A stretch of 64,000 nucleotides of DNA from Streptomyces sp. NBC_01244 (GTDB lineage: Bacteria > Actinomycetota > Actinomycetes > Streptomycetales > Streptomycetaceae). This document shows positions 19,659-28,157 of this stretch, in pieces (within the stretch, counting starts at the first letter, position 1; the number at the start of each line of letters is the position of its first letter). The notes under the pieces are model-generated. The model made no database searches, was not told the DNA's origin, and was given only the letters and a program-made list of their open reading frames with translations. The translations under genes and the position numbers were made by a program. Where the stretch lies: the NCBI RefSeq assembly GCF_035987325.1, contig NZ_CP108488.1, positions 2,046,001 to 2,110,000 of the forward strand. The letters run 5' to 3'.

Positions 19659-21794
19659 CTAGAGCTCGGTGTCGGGCGTGCGGCCGACCAGGATCACGAC
19701 CGAGCGCGGGCCGATCAGGTACTTGCCGGCGTTCTCCAGTTCGAGTTCGGCGCCGGGGGTGCGGATGTCGTGCGGGGCCTCGGCCCCGGTGTCCGCGAAC
19801 AGGTGCCAGCTGCGGCCGCCCGGGAGGGCGGGCAGTTCGAGGTCGTGCGCTTCCCAGTGGGAGTTCATGGCCGCGTACACCACGTCGTCGTCACCGGTGC
19901 CGCAGCGGGCCACCGCCAGCAGCCGGCTCTCCGCCGACCAGTCGGGCTGCCAGGCCCGCTCCCCGTGCCAGCTGATGTCGGGCAGTCCGAGGGTGTCGCG
20001 GAGCTGTCCGGTGGGGTGGGAGGTGGAGCGCAGTTCGCGGTGGCGCTTGCGGAAGGCGATCATCTCCCGGGTGAACCGGAGCAGTTCGGAGTTCTCGTCG
20101 ACCTGGCTCCAGTCGAACCAGGACAGTTCGTTGTCCTGGCAGTACGTGTTGTTGTTGCCCTGCTGGGTGCGCGCCACCTCGTCGCCGGACAGCAGCATCG
20201 GGATGCCCTGACTGGTGAAGAGGATGGCCAGGGCGTTCTTCATCTGGCGCAGCCGCAGCGCGCCCACCTCGGGATCGTCGGTCGGCCCCTCGGCCCCGCA
20301 GTTCCAGCTCGCGTTGTCGTTGCCGCCGTCGTTGTTGCCCTCGCCGTTGGCCTCGTTGTGCTTGTCGTTGTACGAGACCAGGTCGGCCAGGCTGAAACCG
20401 TCGTGCGCGGTCAGGAAGTTGACCGACGCCGAGGTCCCGCGGCTGGAGTACAGGTCGGGCGAGCCGGCGAGCCGGGTGGCGAGCTCCCCGGTGACCCCGG
20501 GGTCGCCCTTGAGGAAGCTGCGCACGGTGTCGCGGTACTTGCCGTTCCACTCCGCCCAGCGGCCGTACGCCGGGAAGTTGCCGACCTCGTAGAGGCCGCC
20601 GGCGTCCCAGGCCTCGGCGATGAGCTTGGTGTGCCGCAGCACCGGGTCGTAGGCGAGCAGTTCCAGCAGCGGCGGGTTGGGCAGCGGGGTGCCGTCCGGG
20701 GAGCGGCCGAGGATGGCCGCGAGGTCGAAGCGGAAACCGTCGATGTGGTAGTCGGCGACCCAGTGGCGCAGGCAGTCGAGGACGAAGTTGCGCACGACGG
20801 GGTGGTTGCAGTTGACGGTGTTGCCGGTGCCGCTGAAGTTGAAGTAGTACCCCTCGGGCGTGAGCATGTAGTACGTGGCGTTGTCGAGCCCCTTGAAGGA
20901 GATGGTGGGGCCCTGCTCGTTGCCCTCGGCGGTGTGGTTGAAGACGACGTCGAGGATGACCTCGATGCCGGCCGCGTGCAGGTCCTTGATCAGGGTGCGG
21001 AACTCGTCGCCCTGCATGCCGTAGCGTCCGGTGGCCGCGTAGCCGGCCTTGGGGGCGAAGAAGGAGACGGTGTTGTAGCCCCAGTAGTCGAAGAGCTGTT
21101 CGCCCGTCTCCGGGTTGGTGCGCGGGTTGTCGCTCTCGTCGAACTCGAACACCGGCAGCAGCTCGATGCAGTTGATCCCGAGCTCCTTCAGGTACGGGAT
21201 CTTCTCCCGCAGCCCCGCGAAGGTGCCGGGGGCGGTGACCTGCGAGGAGGGGTGCCGGGTGAAGCCGCGCACGTGGGTCTCGTACACGACGAGGTCCTCG
21301 GCGGGGATGCCCAGCGGGGTGTCGTCGCCCCAGTCGAAGTCCTGGAGGCAGACGCGGGAGCGGTACTGGTAGCCGCGGCTGCGGTCCGGCTCCACGCCCC
21401 ACACGTCCCGGCCGGCGATCAGCCGGGCGTACGGGTCGGAGAGCACCTGGCGGGCGTCGAAGCGGTGCCCGGTGACGGGGTCGTAGGGTCCGTCGGCCCG
21501 GTACCCGTACTCGATGTTCTCGTGGTCGAGGCCGAAGACCGTCATGGCGAAGACGCTGCCGGTGCGGAATTCCTGGGGGAACTCCAGCTCGGCCGTCGGC
21601 TCGGGCTCTCCGCGCTTGTAGATGACCAGGGTCATGGAGGTGGCCTGGTCGGAGAAGACGGAGAAGCTGACCCCGCCGGGGACCACGTTGGCCCCGAAGG
21701 GGAACGGCTTGCCGGCGCGGACGCGGTACCCGCCCACCTCGTGGGTCGGGTACGCGTCGACGCGCAGCACCTGTTCGGACGCCGGCTCGCTCAT
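19659..21794 (-). CDS. glgX: Glycogen debranching enzyme GlgX
   Basis: The product is 711 aa, full length for GlgX/isoamylase GH13_11. An N-terminal CBM48-like domain (about 25-125) is followed by the barrel. Conserved regions are DVVFNHT (I), GFRFDLAA with the Asp nucleophile (II), IAEAWD with the acid/base Glu (III) and LTAHDGF (IV). It hydrolyses alpha-1,6 branches of limit dextrins from glycogen. Its ATG overlaps the stop of an upstream STAS gene (ATGA) and another STAS gene follows 44 bp later. This glycogen enzyme is therefore embedded in a signalling operon. Streptomycetes usually have more than one glgX. Confidence 0.95.
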   Translation of the reverse strand: MSEPASEQVLRVDAYPTHEVGGYRVRAGKPFPFGANVVPGGVSFSVFSDQATSMTLVIYKRGEPEPTAELEFPQEFRTGSVFAMTVFGLDHENIEYGYRADGPYDPVTGHRFDARQVLSDPYARLIAGRDVWGVEPDRSRGYQYRSRVCLQDFDWGDDTPLGIPAEDLVVYETHVRGFTRHPSSQVTAPGTFAGLREKIPYLKELGINCIELLPVFEFDESDNPRTNPETGEQLFDYWGYNTVSFFAPKAGYAATGRYGMQGDEFRTLIKDLHAAGIEVILDVVFNHTAEGNEQGPTISFKGLDNATYYMLTPEGYYFNFSGTGNTVNCNHPVVRNFVLDCLRHWVADYHIDGFRFDLAAILGRSPDGTPLPNPPLLELLAYDPVLRHTKLIAEAWDAGGLYEVGNFPAYGRWAEWNGKYRDTVRSFLKGDPGVTGELATRLAGSPDLYSSRGTSASVNFLTAHDGFSLADLVSYNDKHNEANGEGNNDGGNDNASWNCGAEGPTDDPEVGALRLRQMKNALAILFTSQGIPMLLSGDEVARTQQGNNNTYCQDNELSWFDWSQVDENSELLRFTREMIAFRKRHRELRSTSHPTGQLRDTLGLPDISWHGERAWQPDWSAESRLLAVARCGTGDDDVVYAAMNSHWEAHDLELPALPGGRSWHLFADTGAEAPHDIRTPGAELELENAGKYLIGPRSVVILVGRTPDTEL

Positions 21795-22165
21795 CGCGCG
21801 GCCTTGGCGGCCGTCTTGGCGGGCGTCTTGGCGGCCGTCTTGGCGGCGGCCGCCTCGGCCTCCCCGGTCGAGAAGAAGTCGAGGAATCCGGTGGCCGACA
21901 TGACGAACCGGACTTCCTCGCTCACCCCGTAGAGGGTGACGGCGACCCCGGCGTGCTGGGCCTCGCGGTAGACGACGAGCAGCGTGCGCAGCCCGGCGCT
22001 GGAGACGTAGGTGACGGCCGTCAGGTCGATGCGCAGCGGCCGGCCCTCGCGGACCAGCGGCAGCAGTGTCTGCAGCAGCGATCCGGAGGTCTCACTGTTG
22101 ATCTCGCCGGTGGCGACGAGCACGATGCCCGTCTTGTTGCGGCGTTCCTTCACGTTCAGGGTCAT
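21791..22165 (-). CDS. STAS-domain protein with lysine/alanine-rich tail
   Basis: The product is 124 aa. The STAS domain covers residues 1-100, with the serine motif TYVSSAGLRTLL (Ser55/Ser56). The last 20 residues are a basic histone-H1-like run of A-K-T/P/A units (AAKTPAKTAAK), encoded by imperfect 15-bp DNA repeats at 21797-21850. Similar tails bind nucleic acid or membranes in other proteins; here that is untested. The stop overlaps the glgX start. It could be a second client of the SpoIIE/RsbW pair downstream. Confidence 0.85.
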   Translation of the reverse strand: MTLNVKERRNKTGIVLVATGEINSETSGSLLQTLLPLVREGRPLRIDLTAVTYVSSAGLRTLLVVYREAQHAGVAVTLYGVSEEVRFVMSATGFLDFFSTGEAEAAAAKTAAKTPAKTAAKAAR

Positions 22166-22201
22166 TGCTTTCCCCTCTGAGTGGGGCGCCCCCGTTGAGC
22201 G

Positions 22202-24022
22202 CTACTGGGCGGTCGGGCGCAGCCGGACCTTGACCTTGACCCGGCCCTGGACGTCGGGCAGCCGGACGGTGAGTCCGTCGGCGTCGAAGTCCGTGTACGG
22301 CTTCTCGTCGATCTCGACGGACGCGATCCGCACCGAGCCGGCGGGGAGCAGGTCGGGCGAGACGCGCAGCACGCGGTCGGGCAGGTTCGTCGGGTCGGGC
22401 TGGAAGTGGAAGTCCATCTCCCGGCCGTTGATGAGCAGGTTGTTGTAGACGGCGGACAGGTAGCAGAGCTCCGCCGAGTGGTACATGGACATCGAGTGGC
22501 TGCCCTTGAGCCGCTCGGTCCCGAGCAGGTACGGCGTACCGCTGGCGAGCACGTTGAAGTAGACGGCGCCCTCGTCGTGGTCGAGGAAGAAGGTGTTGTA
22601 GAAGGCCTGGGCCTGCCGGGCCTCGCGCAGGTTCGCGTCGCCGCCGACGGTGCCGTTCAGGATGAGGTAGGCGAGGATCGCCTGCTCCTGCTGCCACCAG
22701 GCCTTGCGGTCGTGCCAGGCGAAACGATACGTCTCCTCGTCCCCCGACTTCACGCGCTCGACCACGTCGTACCAGCCGCCGCGCTGCACGTCGCTGCCGA
22801 CGGCCGGCATGATCTCGCCGATCTTGCGGGCGAGCTCCTCGTAGGCCGGCTTGGCCTTCAGCGAGTTCATCCGCATCAGGTTCCAGGCGATCTTGAGGTT
22901 GTGTCCGACGACGGCACGGTTCTGCTGCCAGCTGTGCGCGGTGTCGTGGGACCAGTCGCGGAAGAAGCGCTCCTGGACGAAGGGGCTGTTCTTGTAGTCC
23001 GGGAACTTGTCCGCGATCGTGTCGAAGGTGTACTCGAGGAAGTCCGCGTAGCGCTGCTCCCCGGTCGCCAGGTACAGGTTGATCAGGTACGCGGGCGCGT
23101 GGTCGCCGACCGAGTTCCAGTTCTTGCGCTCCGCGTTCTCCCCGAGGGACTCGTGGTCGGCGCTGAAGAGGATCGGGTCGATGTGCGAGTAGTAGCCGCC
23201 CTGCTCCGGGTCCTTGAAGAACTTGTCGAACAGCCGGATGGTGGCGTCGGCGTCGTTCTTGATCCGGATGTCGCCGGTGATCCGGTAGGTCTGGATCGGG
23301 CCGGCCAGCGCGTAGATCTGCTCGTACATCGGGATCGCGTCGTAGTCGTCGGAGAACTCCGAGGTGAACAGCTTGCGTTCGCTGTCCCCGTCGACGCTGA
23401 TGCCGTGGTACCAGAAGACCACGTCCTCCTCGCTGTCCACGACGCGCATGTGCTTGCGCAGGTACTCGGTGCCGCGCTCGGCGACCTCCAGGTACTCGTC
23501 CTTGCCGGTCAGCAGGTAGGCGGAGGCCATGCCGTAGACCAGGCGGGAGATCGTGTCGGTCTCCTGGACGTGGCTGGCGGTCTTGTCACCGCCGAGCCGG
23601 ATCTCGGTGCGGTACTCGGTGAAGTCCACCGGCCCGTCGCCGAACTGCGCCCGCTTGTAGAAGTCGGCCAGCGATTCGATCTGCTTGATCCACCAGCTGG
23701 GCTCCTCGAAGCGGTAGTCCTCGGCCCCGCGGCCCAGGAACACCAGGCGCTTGGCCTCGAAGCGGCCGCCCTGCTCGGGGTAGTGCACCCCGTAGACGTA
23801 GAGGAACCGTCCCGGCGAGAGCATCTCGTCGATGTGCCCGGAGGCGTCGATGTACGGCTCGTCCAGGTTGCGGACCAGCTCGGCGCTGGGGTCCCCGGCC
23901 AGCGAGACGTCGAACTCGCGGCCGTCCGAGGTCTTCAGCCGCAGCAGCCTGGACTCGGAGTCGAAGCGGCCGACGTAGCCGGCGATCGTGTCGGAGAAGG
24001 AGAAGCTCACGGCGTCCGCCAT
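22202..24022 (-). CDS. AGE-family (N-acylglucosamine 2-epimerase fold) epimerase/isomerase
   Basis: The product is 606 aa. An N-terminal segment of about 100 residues is followed by an alpha6/alpha6 barrel of the AGE/cellobiose epimerase type (about 110-500). The barrel has repeated aromatic and His positions such as FWYHGIS, SVGDHAPAYLINLYL, DWSHDTAHSWQQNRAVVGHN and WWQQEQAILAYL. A C-terminal beta-rich part of about 90 residues is extra. Family enzymes epimerise or isomerise sugars, often at mannose/glucose C2. With GlgX next door, action on a glycogen- or trehalose-derived sugar is a reasonable guess only. One base separates it from the VOC gene upstream. Confidence 0.8.
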   Translation of the reverse strand: MADAVSFSFSDTIAGYVGRFDSESRLLRLKTSDGREFDVSLAGDPSAELVRNLDEPYIDASGHIDEMLSPGRFLYVYGVHYPEQGGRFEAKRLVFLGRGAEDYRFEEPSWWIKQIESLADFYKRAQFGDGPVDFTEYRTEIRLGGDKTASHVQETDTISRLVYGMASAYLLTGKDEYLEVAERGTEYLRKHMRVVDSEEDVVFWYHGISVDGDSERKLFTSEFSDDYDAIPMYEQIYALAGPIQTYRITGDIRIKNDADATIRLFDKFFKDPEQGGYYSHIDPILFSADHESLGENAERKNWNSVGDHAPAYLINLYLATGEQRYADFLEYTFDTIADKFPDYKNSPFVQERFFRDWSHDTAHSWQQNRAVVGHNLKIAWNLMRMNSLKAKPAYEELARKIGEIMPAVGSDVQRGGWYDVVERVKSGDEETYRFAWHDRKAWWQQEQAILAYLILNGTVGGDANLREARQAQAFYNTFFLDHDEGAVYFNVLASGTPYLLGTERLKGSHSMSMYHSAELCYLSAVYNNLLINGREMDFHFQPDPTNLPDRVLRVSPDLLPAGSVRIASVEIDEKPYTDFDADGLTVRLPDVQGRVKVKVRLRPTAQ

Positions 24023-24023
24023 G

Positions 24024-24506
24024 TCATGCACCGTCCTTGTCGTGGTGGGAGCCCATCGGCGCACGGTCGTCCTCGTGGCCGTGCTCGTCCTCGTGTCCCT
24101 GCTCGTCCTCGAATCCCTGGCTGACCTCGACGATCACCCCGTCGGGATCGCGGACCCACACGGTCCGCCACCCGCAGATGAAGTCGTCGAAGTCCAGTGG
24201 CCCCAGGGTCACTTCGGCCGCGTCGCCGAGCGTGGCCAGGAAGGCGTCCACGCTGTCGGTCTGGAAGGCCAGGTGGCGCATCCGGCCCGGCGCCGCCGGA
24301 CCGTCGTGGTACTCCCGGGCGGGCGGCTCGGTGCCCGCCGCGAAGAGCTCCAGGTACACGTCCCCCTGGCGGAGGAAGATGATCCGGGCGTCTCCGAGGT
24401 CGACCACCCGGGCCCGGGCGAAGCCGAAGTACCGGGTGTAGAAGTCCTCGGTGGTCTTCTGGTCGGCGCAGTTCAGTCCCACGTGCGACCAGACCATCGG
24501 GGCCAT
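24024..24506 (-). CDS. VOC-family protein with His/Asp/Glu-rich C-terminal tail
   Basis: The product is 160 aa. A single glyoxalase-fold domain (residues 5-135) contains WSHVGLNCADQKTTEDFY and VYLELFAAG, and ends VRDPDGVIVEVSQG. After residue 138 the tail is a repeated Glu-Asp-Glu-x-Gly-His unit encoded by tandem 18-bp repeats at about 24067-24112. Such tails can bind divalent metals. The start shares a base with the stop of the DJ-1 gene (TGATG). Activity is unknown; a lyase, dioxygenase or glyoxalase role are all possible for this fold. Confidence 0.8.
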   Translation of the reverse strand: MAPMVWSHVGLNCADQKTTEDFYTRYFGFARARVVDLGDARIIFLRQGDVYLELFAAGTEPPAREYHDGPAAPGRMRHLAFQTDSVDAFLATLGDAAEVTLGPLDFDDFICGWRTVWVRDPDGVIVEVSQGFEDEQGHEDEHGHEDDRAPMGSHHDKDGA

Positions 24507-25156
24507 CAGGCCGTGCCCCGCGCGCCCGGTACGCCCCCTGCGCCGCGAGCGCCCCGCGCGCCCCGGTCGGCGGCGATCAGCTCGATGATCCGGCGGGCGA
24601 ACAGGTGGTGGTGGGCCCCGGTGCGGCCGGTGACCAGGTCGCCGTCGACCACCACGTCCTCGTCCACGTACTCGCCGCCCATGTTGCGGACGTCGCCGAT
24701 GAGGTTGTTGTGACAGACGACCTTGCGGCCGCGCACCTTGTCCGGGATCGAGGCGGCCAGCCACATGCCGTGGCAGATGATCCCCTTGAGGACCGTCGGC
24801 TCCTCGAAGGCCCGGCGCAGCAGCTCCGTCGCCGGCGCCAGTACGTCCACGTCCTCCGTGTACCGCAGCCGGTCGGCCACCATGCCCGAGGGCACGATGA
24901 TCGCCGCGTACCGGCGCAGTTCCTCGTCGCTCAGCCCCTCCAGGGACTGCGTCGCGGTGAACGGCGCCCGGTACTCGTGCCCGGAGAAGGTGATGGAGTC
25001 GTTGCCCCACAGCCGGGTCAGGAAGTCGACCTCGGCGCCCTCCTCCGCGAACCGGCGGCCGTAGTAGAAGATCTCCGGTTCGTAGAAGTCGCTCTCGACC
25101 AGGACCGCGATCCGGGTTCCGGTCAGCGCACCCTCGCGCAGGACCACGTCAGACAC
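24506..25156 (-). CDS. DJ-1/PfpI superfamily protein (copy 2 of 3)
   Basis: The product is 216 aa with nucleophile elbow KGIICHGMWL (Cys128) and a conserved acidic residue in YEPEIFYY near residue 27. It resembles the PfpI/YhbO group, which is linked to carbonyl and oxidative stress. The last 20 residues are a low-complexity Gly-Ala-Arg tail (GARGARGAGG). The start is GTG 25156 with GAAGGGGG upstream; it overlaps the end of the GMC gene by 8 bp. Confidence 0.85.
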   Translation of the reverse strand: MSDVVLREGALTGTRIAVLVESDFYEPEIFYYGRRFAEEGAEVDFLTRLWGNDSITFSGHEYRAPFTATQSLEGLSDEELRRYAAIIVPSGMVADRLRYTEDVDVLAPATELLRRAFEEPTVLKGIICHGMWLAASIPDKVRGRKVVCHNNLIGDVRNMGGEYVDEDVVVDGDLVTGRTGAHHHLFARRIIELIAADRGARGARGAGGVPGARGTA

Positions 25157-26753
25157 GGGACACCCCCTTCAGGAAGTCCGCCGCGCGCTCGGCGATCATC
25201 GCGATGGCGGTGTGGCAGTTGCCCGACGGGACGGCGGGCATCACGCTCGCGTCGACGACGCGCAGGTTCCGTACGCCGTGCACCCGCAGTTCGGGGTCGA
25301 CGACGGCGAGGTCGTCGATGCCCATGCGGCAGGAGCCGGCCTGGTGGTGGTAGCTCTCCGACTTCTGCTTCACGAAGGTGCGCAGGTCCTCGTCGGACAC
25401 GTAGCCGGGTCCGGGCTGGAGCTCCTGCTTGTACCAGGGCGAGAAGGCGGAGGTGGCGAAGAGCTCCCGGGCGGTCTTGACGCCCTGGACCATCCGCTCC
25501 AGGTCCCAGCGGTCGCCCAGGTAGTTCGGGTTGATCAGCGGGTGGGCCAGCGGATCGGCGCTCGCCAGCCTGATCCAGCCCCGCGAGACGGGACGGACGA
25601 CCCCGGGCAGGATGGACACCGTGTTCGGGTGGTCCCGGCCGACGATCACGTCGAACGGCACGTGCACGAAGGCGATCTGCAGGTCCGGCGCCGGCAGCCC
25701 CGGCCGGGACGAGAGGAACAGCGCGCTCTCCGACAGGTTCTGTGCGGGCGGCGGCAGTTCCTGGGTGACCTCGGCCATCAGCCCGGTCAGGACGTGGTTG
25801 TGGAAGTTCTCCCCGACCCCGGGCAGGGCGGCGACGGTCCCGATGCCGTGCTCGCGCAGCTGCTCGGGGTGCCCGATCCCGGAGAGCAGCAGCAGCTTCG
25901 GCGATTCGATCGCCCCGGCGGCCACGATCACCTCCCGGCGGGCCCGGACGGTGTGCGGCCCGGGCTCGGCCGCCGCACTGTGGCCGTCGCGCACGGTCCG
26001 CCCCGGGATCTCCGCGGGAGCCTGGAGCTGGACGTACTCCACACCCGTGCAGGTGTCCCCGTCGAAGAGCAGCCGGGTGCTCTGCGCACTGGTGCGCAGG
26101 GTCAGGTTGGAGCGGTCGAGGGCCGGCTCCAGGTAGGCGGCGAGGACGCCCTGGCGGCGACCGTCGGCCACGTCGATGTGGTGCCAGCCGGTGCCGAAGA
26201 GCCCGCGCCGCGGCCCGTCGGTGTTGAAGTCGGCGATCTCCTCGTGGCCGAGCTCGACGGCGGCGTCGATGAAGGCGCGGGAGACCGGGTTGGGGCCGTG
26301 CCGCCCCGCGTGGGTGATCCGCTGCGGCCCGCGGGTGCCGGTGGTCGGCGCGGTGACGTCCTCCTGGCCCTCCAGCAGCGAGAAGTAGGGCAGTACGTCC
26401 TCGTGCGCCCAGCCGGCCGCACCCTGATAGGCCCAGTTGTCGAAGTCCGAGGCGTGGCCCCGGATGTGCATCATGATGTAGAGGTTGCTGCTGCCCCCGG
26501 GGGCCTTGCCGCGCGGTTCGTACGTGCGGCGGCCGTCCAGACCGGGCTGCGGGACGCTGGTGTAGCCCCAGTCGACGGGCCCGCCGAGCAGCTTGTACCA
26601 GGAGGACGGATCGTCCACCTCGGGAGGGATGCGGCCCGCTCCCGCCTCCAGGACCAGGACGGTGACGTCCGGATCCTCGGAGAGGCGGTTCGCGAGGACG
26701 CTGCCGGCGGTGCCGGATCCCACGACGATGTAGTCGTACTCATCCACGGCCAT
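25149..26753 (-). CDS. GMC-family FAD-dependent oxidoreductase
   Basis: The product is 534 aa. The FAD-binding motif is YIVVGSGTAGSVLANRL near the N-terminus. The GMC signatures GKAPGGSSNLYIMMHIRG and GAIESPKLLLLSGIG are present. Active-site histidines lie in SYHHQAGSCRMG and GNCHTAIAM. Family members oxidise alcohols (choline, glucose, aliphatic or aryl alcohols) to aldehydes or lactones. The substrate here is not deducible. It is the first of the overlapping GMC, DJ-1 and VOC genes and lies 11 bp after a SnoaL-like gene. Confidence 0.92.
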   Translation of the reverse strand: MAVDEYDYIVVGSGTAGSVLANRLSEDPDVTVLVLEAGAGRIPPEVDDPSSWYKLLGGPVDWGYTSVPQPGLDGRRTYEPRGKAPGGSSNLYIMMHIRGHASDFDNWAYQGAAGWAHEDVLPYFSLLEGQEDVTAPTTGTRGPQRITHAGRHGPNPVSRAFIDAAVELGHEEIADFNTDGPRRGLFGTGWHHIDVADGRRQGVLAAYLEPALDRSNLTLRTSAQSTRLLFDGDTCTGVEYVQLQAPAEIPGRTVRDGHSAAAEPGPHTVRARREVIVAAGAIESPKLLLLSGIGHPEQLREHGIGTVAALPGVGENFHNHVLTGLMAEVTQELPPPAQNLSESALFLSSRPGLPAPDLQIAFVHVPFDVIVGRDHPNTVSILPGVVRPVSRGWIRLASADPLAHPLINPNYLGDRWDLERMVQGVKTARELFATSAFSPWYKQELQPGPGYVSDEDLRTFVKQKSESYHHQAGSCRMGIDDLAVVDPELRVHGVRNLRVVDASVMPAVPSGNCHTAIAMIAERAADFLKGVSRV

Positions 26754-26764
26754 CGCGCGCCCCC

Positions 26765-27136
26765 TCAGCCCTGGCCGAGCACCTGGAAGGGAACCGTGTC
26801 GTGGTAGTTCGCCATGTAGGCGATCTTTCCGTCCACGATCCGGAAGAAGTTCATGACCTCGGCCTCGATCTCCTCCCCGGAGGGGGTGACCGCGGTCAGG
26901 TGGGAGACGGCCGCGGCCTTCTCACCGTCGACGAGGAAGTGCACGGGCTCGTTGCGGAAGACCCGGTACATCGTCCCCATGCCCTTCATCATCGACCGGA
27001 GCAGTTCCAGGCCCTCGATGTGGCCGGCGAGCTGCTCGTCCATGACCTGGTCCTCGGCGAACAGGTCACACCAGCTGTCCCAGTCACCGGCGTTGGCGTA
27101 CTCGTAGTACTTCTGCAAGATCTGCCGCGCGTCCAT
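26765..27136 (-). CDS. SnoaL/NTF2-like protein (copy 2 of 4)
   Basis: The product is 123 aa with the fold pattern ILQKYYEYANAGDWDSWCDLFAEDQ, a central helix, then strands ending FFRIVDGKIAYM. ATG 27136 with GGGGG 9 nt upstream is preferred to a TTG at 27145. It is the last of three consecutive, mutually divergent SnoaL-like genes between the ThDP enzyme and the GMC oxidoreductase. A cyclase, dehydratase or ketosteroid-isomerase-type function is possible; none is proven. Confidence 0.78.
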   Translation of the reverse strand: MDARQILQKYYEYANAGDWDSWCDLFAEDQVMDEQLAGHIEGLELLRSMMKGMGTMYRVFRNEPVHFLVDGEKAAAVSHLTAVTPSGEEIEAEVMNFFRIVDGKIAYMANYHDTVPFQVLGQG

Positions 27137-27149
27137 GGCGCTCAACCCC

Positions 27150-27605
27150 CTACTGGTCCCTGCGGGTTCCGTCCGGGGCGAAGGGCGCCCAGAACTGGCT
27201 GAAGGCGGTGGCCGTGTCGCCGAAGAGGCCGTCGTGGCCCTCGACGATCCGGCCGTCGCGCCAGCGCATGAAGTGGAAGACCGGGTAGTCCATCCGCTCG
27301 TACGGGGAGCGGCTCGACTCGTCGGCGCCGCCGCGCACGGCGACGTTGCGGCAGACGTCCGCGCTGCAGTCCTCGCCGACGAGAACCGCTTCGATGTCCA
27401 TGCGGAAGGTGCCGCCCGTGAGCTTGTGGGTCTGGCCCATCAGCTCCAGGAAGGCGTCCAGGCTCTCGTACCAGCCGGCGAGCGGGTGGTTGCCGGGGAC
27501 CTGCCAGCGCAGGTCCTCCGCGTAGTACTCCAGGATCCTGGCCCGGTCGCCGGAGCCGAGGGCGCGGTACGCCGCCTCGACCCGCTCCCGTGTCACTTCG
27601 GTCAT
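27150..27605 (-). CDS. SnoaL/NTF2-like protein (copy 3 of 4)
   Basis: The product is 151 aa. The pattern is VEAAYRALGSGDRARILEYYAEDLRWQVPG, a WYESLDAFLELM helix, and a strand FMRWRDGRIVEGHD. That is the YesE/limonene-epoxide-hydrolase-like variant of the NTF2 fold. It lies 20 bp after copy 4 and 13 bp before copy 2, so the three are cotranscribed. The substrate is unknown. Confidence 0.78.
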   Translation of the reverse strand: MTEVTRERVEAAYRALGSGDRARILEYYAEDLRWQVPGNHPLAGWYESLDAFLELMGQTHKLTGGTFRMDIEAVLVGEDCSADVCRNVAVRGGADESSRSPYERMDYPVFHFMRWRDGRIVEGHDGLFGDTATAFSQFWAPFAPDGTRRDQ

Positions 27606-27625
27606 CGTCGCTTCTCCTACGGCAC

Positions 27626-28057
27626 TCAGAGGGAGGCGGAACCGGGCATGGGCGCCAGTTCGTTGACGGTGTACTGCCGGATCAGCGGCCCGTCGGGGCC
27701 GGCGACCACGGTCCAGGTCTGGTCGGCGTCGAAGCCCAGCCACACGCTGCGGGCGGCCGGCGGGTCCCAGATCTTGGCCTGCCAGTTGACGAGGACCCGG
27801 ACGACCGCCCGGTCGCCCTCGATGACGGGCTCCACCTTCGTGACCGTGTGCACCTCGTCGAAGAAGCGGTTCGTGACCGCCTCGTACCAGCGGCCGAAGC
27901 CCTGGTGGCCGAGGAAGGTGTCCTCCGGGACCTTGAACTCCAGGTCCTCGGTGATCAGGGCCAGCACCTGGTCCGGCCGGACGTGCTGGTCCAGGGCCAC
28001 GTACCACTTCTCGGCGAAGACGCGGATCGCGTCCTCGGTCAGCCGCTCGGCGGGCAT
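27626..28057 (-). CDS. SnoaL/NTF2-like protein (copy 4 of 4)
   Basis: The product is 143 aa. It contains FAEKWYVALDQHVRPDQVLALITEDLEFKVP and ends in an unusual strand order with NWQAKIWDPPAARSVWLGFDADQTW. A strong AGGAGGAG ribosome site precedes ATG 28057. It is separated from the ThDP enzyme by 100 bp that hold imperfect CGGATCCGGC repeats. The function is unknown; it probably acts with the two SnoaL-like proteins that follow. Confidence 0.75.
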   Translation of the reverse strand: MPAERLTEDAIRVFAEKWYVALDQHVRPDQVLALITEDLEFKVPEDTFLGHQGFGRWYEAVTNRFFDEVHTVTKVEPVIEGDRAVVRVLVNWQAKIWDPPAARSVWLGFDADQTWTVVAGPDGPLIRQYTVNELAPMPGSASL

Positions 28058-28157
28058 GCGGTCTCCTCCTGTCTGTCCGTGCTCTGCGTGGGTCCGTGCG
28101 GGTGTGGTGCGTCGGATCCGGCGGTGCTCACATCCGGCGTTGTCGGATCCGGCCGTG

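Noticed and set aside
28068..28157. Repeats CGGATCCGGC as a CRISPR or operator array
   Set aside because: Only two or three imperfect units with no regular spacers; treated as low-complexity intergenic DNA.
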